A stretch of DNA of 7,103 bases from an uncultured Opitutaceae bacterium (GTDB taxonomy: Bacteria; Verrucomicrobiota; Verrucomicrobiae; Opitutales; Opitutaceae). The stretch is from assembly GCA_946482625.1 (NCBI GenBank), contig CAMLSH010000200.1:1-7103 (forward strand), given 5' to 3'. Shown piece by piece: positions 6,853 to 7,103 of this stretch. Numbering within the stretch: the first letter of the stretch is position 1; each line of letters begins with the position of its first letter. The notes beneath the pieces are model-generated. The model saw nothing but the letters and a program-made list of their open reading frames with translations. It was not told where the DNA came from and searched no databases. Position numbers and translations under genes: made by a program.

Positions 6853-7103
6853 TCACAGCTCCAACAACACGGCCGAATGCGCCGCCAGCCAGCCGGGAGC
6901 GGACGGGATCTGCTCAATCGCGCGCCGAGCGGCGATCCCGCCGATATCCACCGGGCTCGCGCGATGGTTGACGATGATCAACCGATTGCCGAAGCGCGCA
7001 CATTCGACGCCTTTTCGTGGCGGCAGTGGTGACTGAGGCGAGACGCCCGCCAGCGCGGCCACCGGCGTTTCCGCCAGGAGTACGATGGGGTGCATTTCGC
7101 GCC
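6853..7103 (-). CDS. C-terminal end of a probable GH42-like beta-galactosidase (5' part outside window)
   Basis: The minus-strand frame is open from the window edge to TGA at 6853-6855, giving about 82 visible residues. An internal Met at 7095 is not taken as the start because the frame continues upstream without a stop. The visible part reads PPRKGVECARFGNRLIIVNHRASPVDIGG, then a spacer and a hydrophobic end LAAHSAVLLEL. A GVE-x-R stretch followed by a strand ending in 'NH' and a final hydrophobic strand is the pattern I know from the small C-terminal beta-domain of GH42 beta-galactosidases. No catalytic residue is visible, so another glycoside hydrolase family ending in a similar beta-sandwich is possible. 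It is codirectional with lacI 208 bases downstream, which fits a sugar-utilisation locus. Coding status is fairly sure; family assignment is tentative. Confidence 0.55.
   Translation of the reverse strand, partial: REMHPIVLLAETPVAALAGVSPQSPLPPRKGVECARFGNRLIIVNHRASPVDIGGIAARRAIEQIPSAPGWLAAHSAVLLEL

Noticed and set aside
6717..6971. An 84-codon plus-strand open frame over the intergenic hairpins and the enzyme end
   Set aside because: It is a Pro/Arg/Thr-rich translation without domain features, running through the hairpins and opposite a better minus-strand coding frame.
1..7103. Search for tRNA or rRNA genes, CRISPR arrays, transposase genes or phage genes
   Set aside because: None seen. 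The window is almost fully accounted for by five protein-coding genes, and the only gaps are 108 and 208 bases.

Overview
The window is GC-rich and almost fully coding. It most resembles a chromosomal segment from a member of the Opitutaceae (Verrucomicrobiota) or a close relative. This rests on the style of the LacI-type regulator, on a membrane kinase that appears to be of the propeller/Y_Y_Y type, and on starts with little Shine-Dalgarno character. It is an inference from protein style only; there is no rRNA or other marker gene in the window.

Region 1 (1-5450, plus strand) is a tight cluster of three histidine kinases joined by two ATGA stop/start overlaps. The first, whose 5' part lies outside the window, is a membrane-anchored kinase with one transmembrane helix, a coiled coil, a PAS domain and a kinase core with an unusual [11 protein letters not shown]-box. 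The second is soluble: receiver, coiled coil, PAS, HEINTP kinase core. The third is a soluble hybrid kinase: receiver, coiled coil, HisKA/HATPase core, then two more receivers. The N-terminal receivers of kinases 2 and 3 are close paralogues of an enlarged receiver type with about 30 extra residues. Together the cluster has three phospho-acceptor histidines and four receivers, but no Hpt domain and no DNA-binding output in the window. It reads as a multi-kinase relay in which the membrane kinase may control the receiver-gated kinases downstream.

Region 2 (5451-5558) is a short convergent intergenic stretch with inverted repeats but no U-tract.

Region 3 (5559-7103, minus strand) holds a LacI-family transcription repressor. 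Upstream of it, transcribed in the same direction, is the C-terminal end of a probable GH42-like beta-galactosidase that continues past the window edge. The 208 bases between them carry three closely spaced hairpins just after the enzyme's stop codon and an 18-bp perfect palindrome just upstream of lacI. The palindrome is a good candidate for the repressor's own operator. A local sugar-utilisation unit is plausible; there is no direct evidence that it is linked to the kinase cluster.
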